Shown: piece after piece, positions 14,923-17,557 of the stretch | Numbering within the stretch: the stretch's first letter is position 1 | Layout of the letters: each line of letters begins with the position of its first letter | From: Methanothrix harundinacea | Lineage (GTDB): Archaea > Halobacteriota > Methanosarcinia > Methanotrichales > Methanotrichaceae | DNA: 17,557 nt | Assembly: GCA_002506535.1 (NCBI GenBank) | Contig: DAXT01000025.1 | Span: forward strand, 143,033-160,589 | Reading direction: 5' to 3' | Translations under genes and position numbers: made by a program | Notes under the pieces: model-generated | What the model saw: the letters and a program-made list of their open reading frames with translations, nothing else | Told to the model about the DNA's origin: nothing | Database searches by the model: none

Positions 14923-16923
14923 ATGAAGAAGGCGATGAGCAACGTGGACGTGGCGGCGGTCGTCGAGGAGCTGCAGGAGAAGCTGACGGGGGCCTTCGTC
15001 GGCAAATCCTACCAGCTCGCCCCCGACAGGGTCGTCGTCTCCTTCCAGTCGTCGGGGCGGGGGAAGCTCGACCTCCTCCTGGAGGCCGGAAGGAGGATCC
15101 ACCTCACCGATAAGCCGAGGGAGGCGCCGAAGATGCCGCCCCAGTTTCCGACGATGCTCCGAAGCCGCCTCTCCGGCGGCAGAGTGGCGGCCGTCCGCCA
15201 GCACGGCTTCGACCGGGTGGCGGAGATCGAGATCGAGCGGGGCGACGACCGGTATATCATCATCGCCGAGATATTCCCCAAGGGGAACGTCCTCCTCCTC
15301 GACGATTATGGGAGGATCGTCCTGCCGCTGCGGCCGCTGGCCTTCCGGGACAGAAAGCTCCTGGCGGGGGAGAAGTACCAGTACCGGGAGGACCAGCTCG
15401 ACCCCCGGACCGTCTCGAAGAACGACCTCGCCTTCATCCTCGCCTCCTCCGACTCGGAGCTGGTGAGGACCCTCGTGCGGGGTCTGAATATGGGGGGGAC
15501 CTACGCCGAGGAGGTCTGCCTCCGGGCTGGCCTGCACAAGACGCAGCCGGCTCACAGCCTGACGGGCGAGGAGATCGACCGGGTCCACCGGGCCCTCGGC
15601 GAGGTCTTCGGCCTCGTCCAGACCGAACCCCACCTCGTCCTCGATCGCGAAGAGGTCGTCGACGTCGTCCCCGCCCCCCTCGCCGTCTACGCCGACCTCG
15701 AAAGGCGGGAGTTTGGAAGCTTCAGCGAAGCCCTCGACGAGTTCTTCTCCCTCGAGGAGGCGGAAGGTGAGGAGGCGAAGCCGAAGACCGCCCTGGAGCG
15801 AAGAAGGGATATGCAGGAGCGGTCGATCCAGGAGTTCCGGGATAAGGAGCGGGAGTACGCAAGCCTCGGCGAGAAGATCTACGAGAGGTACGCAGAGGTG
15901 GAGGCGGTCCTCGCCGCAATATCGAAAGGCTTCGAGAAAGGGTTCACCTACTCCGAGATCCTGGCGAAGATAAGGACCTGCGGCCTTCCCATCGCGGAGA
16001 AGATCCTCGCCCTCGACTACCAGGGAGAGCTGCGCCTCCGCCTCGACGACCCCGCCGACGGGGTCGGGGGCGGTGGCGGAACCGTCGGCGATACCGGGGG
16101 GAAGGGCGAGGCGATAGGAGCCGTTCTGGAGCTGAACTCAAAGCTCACCGTCCCCCAGAACGCCCAGAGGTACTACGACCGGGCGAAGGAGCAGGCAAAG
16201 AAGCGAGAGGGGGCGCAGAAGGCCCTGGAGGAGACGATCCGGCTCATCGAGAGGAGGGCGGGGCCCGAGAAGGTGAAGACGAGGGCGGTCTTCCGGCGGA
16301 GAAAGCCGAAGTGGTACGAGAGGTTCCGCTGGTTCACCTCCTCGGACGGGTTTCTCGTCATCGGCGGGAGGGACGCCTCCAGTAACGAGGAGATCTACGC
16401 CAAATACTTAGAGAAGCGGGACCTGGCCCTTCACACCGACGCGCCGGGCGCCCCCCTGGTCGTCATCAAGACCCTGGGGGAGGGGGTCCCCGAGGAGACC
16501 CTGACGGAGGCGGCCTCGTTCGCCGTCAGCTACTCCAGCCTCTGGAAGGCGGGTCTTTTCGAGGGAGACTGCTACCTGGTGGCTGCCGATCAGGTGACAA
16601 AGACCCCCGAGCCCGGCGAGTTTCTGAAGAAGGGGGCCTTCGTCGTCCGGGGCGAGCGGCGGTATTATAGGGACGTTCCCGTCGGCGTAGCCATCGGGAT
16701 CGCGAACGATCAGCTCATCGGCGGCCCCGTCTCGGCGGTGAAGCCGAAGGCCGATCCGATCGTCGAGGTCGAGCCCGGCGAGTACAGCCCCGAGGACCTG
16801 GCGAAGAGGATCTACCGGTCCTTCGCCGAGAAGGAGGAAGACAGGAGGTATCTCAAGTCCGTCGCCTCCGTCGATCTGATCGTCAGCTTCCTGCCGCCGG
16901 GGGGGTCGAGGGTGAAGGGGTGA
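14923..16923 (+). CDS. rqcH: RqcH/NEMF (Rqc2) homologue, ribosome-associated quality control factor
   Basis: 666 residues, the full NFACT architecture: NFACT-N (about 1-200), a helical HhH-like segment (about 200-285), coiled coil in two arms (about 285-345 and 412-450) and NFACT-R (about 462-570, with KPKWYERFRWF, GRDASSNEE and HTDAPGAP). The functionally important Asp-Arg pair for tRNA handling is present as D97-R98, the same numbers as in Bacillus RqcH. These proteins bind the large ribosomal subunit carrying a stalled peptidyl-tRNA and recruit Ala-tRNA to add a C-terminal tail. A Gly-rich low-complexity stretch (about 380-400) sits between the coiled-coil arms. The ATG lies about 30 bases after a TATA-like element, so the mRNA may be nearly leaderless. 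Confidence 0.94.
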   Translation: MKKAMSNVDVAAVVEELQEKLTGAFVGKSYQLAPDRVVVSFQSSGRGKLDLLLEAGRRIHLTDKPREAPKMPPQFPTMLRSRLSGGRVAAVRQHGFDRVAEIEIERGDDRYIIIAEIFPKGNVLLLDDYGRIVLPLRPLAFRDRKLLAGEKYQYREDQLDPRTVSKNDLAFILASSDSELVRTLVRGLNMGGTYAEEVCLRAGLHKTQPAHSLTGEEIDRVHRALGEVFGLVQTEPHLVLDREEVVDVVPAPLAVYADLERREFGSFSEALDEFFSLEEAEGEEAKPKTALERRRDMQERSIQEFRDKEREYASLGEKIYERYAEVEAVLAAISKGFEKGFTYSEILAKIRTCGLPIAEKILALDYQGELRLRLDDPADGVGGGGGTVGDTGGKGEAIGAVLELNSKLTVPQNAQRYYDRAKEQAKKREGAQKALEETIRLIERRAGPEKVKTRAVFRRRKPKWYERFRWFTSSDGFLVIGGRDASSNEEIYAKYLEKRDLALHTDAPGAPLVVIKTLGEGVPEETLTEAASFAVSYSSLWKAGLFEGDCYLVAADQVTKTPEPGEFLKKGAFVVRGERRYYRDVPVGVAIGIANDQLIGGPVSAVKPKADPIVEVEPGEYSPEDLAKRIYRSFAEKEEDRRYLKSVASVDLIVSFLPPGGSRVKG

Positions 16924-16935
16924 TCTCTGGCATCG

Positions 16936-17148
16936 GTGATGGGAGTCTTCGCCCTCCTCCCCCAGGTATGGAGCGGCTTTGTGAATAGGACCGGGGCGAT
17001 CGAGCCCGCCACCGCCTTGATGAACGTCGGCATCATGGTGGCGGTGGGGATCACCTACTACGATCTCGGCCTGCGGCGATCTGCGGCGGCGATCGGGGCC
17101 CTCGGCGCCCTCTGGGGCGTCCTCCTATACCAGAACGCGATCTATTGA
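16936..17148 (+). CDS. Small membrane protein, function unknown
   Basis: 70 residues from GTG at 16936 (an ATG follows at the next codon and may be the true start). Two membrane helices are likely, about 24-44 (ATALMNVGIMVAVGITYY) and 50-68 (AAAIGALGALWGVLLYQ), with a short amphipathic N-terminus. It begins 12 bp after the rqcH stop in the same frame, so it is probably co-transcribed with rqcH. Codon use matches neighbouring genes. No family is recognised; a link to ribosome quality control would be guesswork. Confidence 0.65.
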   Translation: MMGVFALLPQVWSGFVNRTGAIEPATALMNVGIMVAVGITYYDLGLRRSAAAIGALGALWGVLLYQNAIY

Positions 17149-17154
17149 AGCGGC

Positions 17155-17196
17155 GAGGTCGGGCGGCGCCCCCTCCAATATCTATGAAAAATTTTT
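17155..17196 (+). terminator. Possible terminator after rqcH and the small membrane protein
   Basis: GAGG (17155-17158) and GGGC (17161-17164) can pair with GCCC (17168-17171) and CCTC (17172-17175), eight pairs with a 2-base bulge and a 3-base loop, starting 7 bases after the stop codon. A T-run lies at about 17192-17196. The T-run is separated from the stem by about 16 bases, which weakens the case. Confidence 0.4.
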
Positions 17197-17340
17197 ATAT
17201 ATTTGATATCATCATTTTTTGATATAATCCATATTTTCATCGGATATCCAGCAGCACCTGTTGCCAGGTGAGCCGCCGCAATTCTATATAGTCTGCTATA
17301 ATGAGAGTTGTCACAGGATTTCGAAGATGAAAATAGGCGA
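17186..17340. other. AT-rich noncoding tract with small hairpin
   Basis: The first ~55 bases are very AT-rich and include TTTTTATATATTTG (about 17191-17204), a strong TATA-like sequence on either strand without an obvious gene to serve, and two TTTGATAT copies. CACCTG (17255-17260) and CAGGTG (17265-17270) form a 6-bp inverted repeat with loop TTGC. No tRNA or other RNA structure was recognised. Confidence 0.35.
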
Positions 17341-17502
17341 TCAGGCAAGCTTTGGAACCATAATGGAGGCATGGAAGCGGTCCTTCCGATGTTCGGTCAC
17401 ATCAACCGAGCCAAATTCGAGGACCACCATAGTCGCGATCCCGTGAACGTTCTTCAACGCCTGATAGATCTTGGGAGGCTTCCTGTGGACTTTTGCCATC
17501 AT
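17341..17502 (-). CDS. Possible small hypothetical protein
   Basis: 53 residues from the ATG at 17502 (MMAKVHRKPPK start), basic N-terminus, no signal peptide or membrane helix. Support is modest: codons are mostly those of the resident genes, and a strong TATA box (CTATATAAAC on minus, 17534-17543) lies about 37 bases upstream, predicting a transcript starting about 10 bases before the ATG. No ribosome site is visible, consistent with a short leader. The frame could extend to an ATT/ATG-like start at 17526. I recognise no family; it could also be a gene remnant. Confidence 0.35.
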   Translation of the reverse strand: MMAKVHRKPPKIYQALKNVHGIATMVVLEFGSVDVTEHRKDRFHASIMVPKLA

Positions 17503-17533
17503 TTTAACGGGATTCGCTGAATTCAAGGATTTA

Positions 17534-17543
17534 GTTTATATAG
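17534..17543 (-). promoter_or_regulatory. TATA box near the right edge
   Basis: Minus-strand CTATATAAAC is among the best matches to an archaeal TATA box in the window. Its initiation point would fall near 17512, just before the small minus-strand frame ending at 17341. Confidence 0.45.
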
Positions 17544-17557
17544 AAGTTCAAACAATC

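Noticed and set aside
14893..15633. 246-residue minus-strand frame inside rqcH
   Set aside because: Antisense of a clear conserved gene, with Asp/Pro/Leu/Gly-biased composition typical of shadow frames.
17488..17497. Third GACTTTTGCC near the right end
   Set aside because: No partner arm or conserved block is nearby, and on the minus strand it can be read as coding (Met-Ala-Lys-Val) in the small frame.

Overview
The window looks like the chromosome of a GC-rich euryarchaeote, most likely a methanogen of the Methanotrichaceae (Methanothrix/Methanocrinis type). The archaeal assignment rests on a proteasome-activating nucleotidase, an archaeal-type S-adenosylmethionine synthetase, an archaeal RqcH/NEMF homologue, an archaeal-type EngB and a DUF5611 protein, plus TATA boxes about 25-30 bases before several starts. 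The genus is inferred from base composition and gene style; no methanogenesis gene is present to confirm it.

Layout. Bases 1-2408 hold the 3' end of a gene for an Ala/Gly-rich protein built from 70-residue repeats, followed with no gap by a secreted, cysteine-tailed partner protein. Bases 2409-3065 have no convincing gene but contain two diverged copies of a ~100-bp element (inverted-repeat arms, a purine-rich middle and an internal TATA-like box); the second copy sits where the engB promoter should be. Then come engB (+), an MscS-family channel (-) that overlaps engB tail to tail, and a secreted NosD-like beta-helix protein (+). A strong hairpin separates NosD from the convergent pan gene (-).

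Bases 7392-10517 are housekeeping: divergent pan/mat with an operator-like set of repeats at the mat promoter, a DUF5611 gene and enolase (both -). Bases 10550-11344 carry an AT-rich gene that looks foreign and resembles the nucleotide-cyclase fold. A DUF488 gene and a FabH-like condensing enzyme (both -) follow; the latter appears to have its catalytic His and Asn exchanged. An intergenic 19-bp tandem repeat precedes (on +) a membrane-inserted calcineurin-like phosphoesterase (-).

The right end has a Mut7-C ribonuclease-like gene (-) divergent from rqcH (+) across a very short spacer that may share one TATA element, then a tiny membrane protein gene, and finally an AT-rich tail with a possible small gene on the minus strand.

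Functionally most genes are independent core functions: protein degradation (PAN), ribosome quality control (RqcH), GTPase, SAM synthesis, glycolysis/gluconeogenesis and osmotic safety. The accessory features are the repeat surface protein pair, the AT-rich cyclase-like gene, the noncoding repeats and the right-end AT-rich tract. I see no CRISPR array, rRNA, tRNA or intact insertion sequence, and no clear multi-gene defence system.
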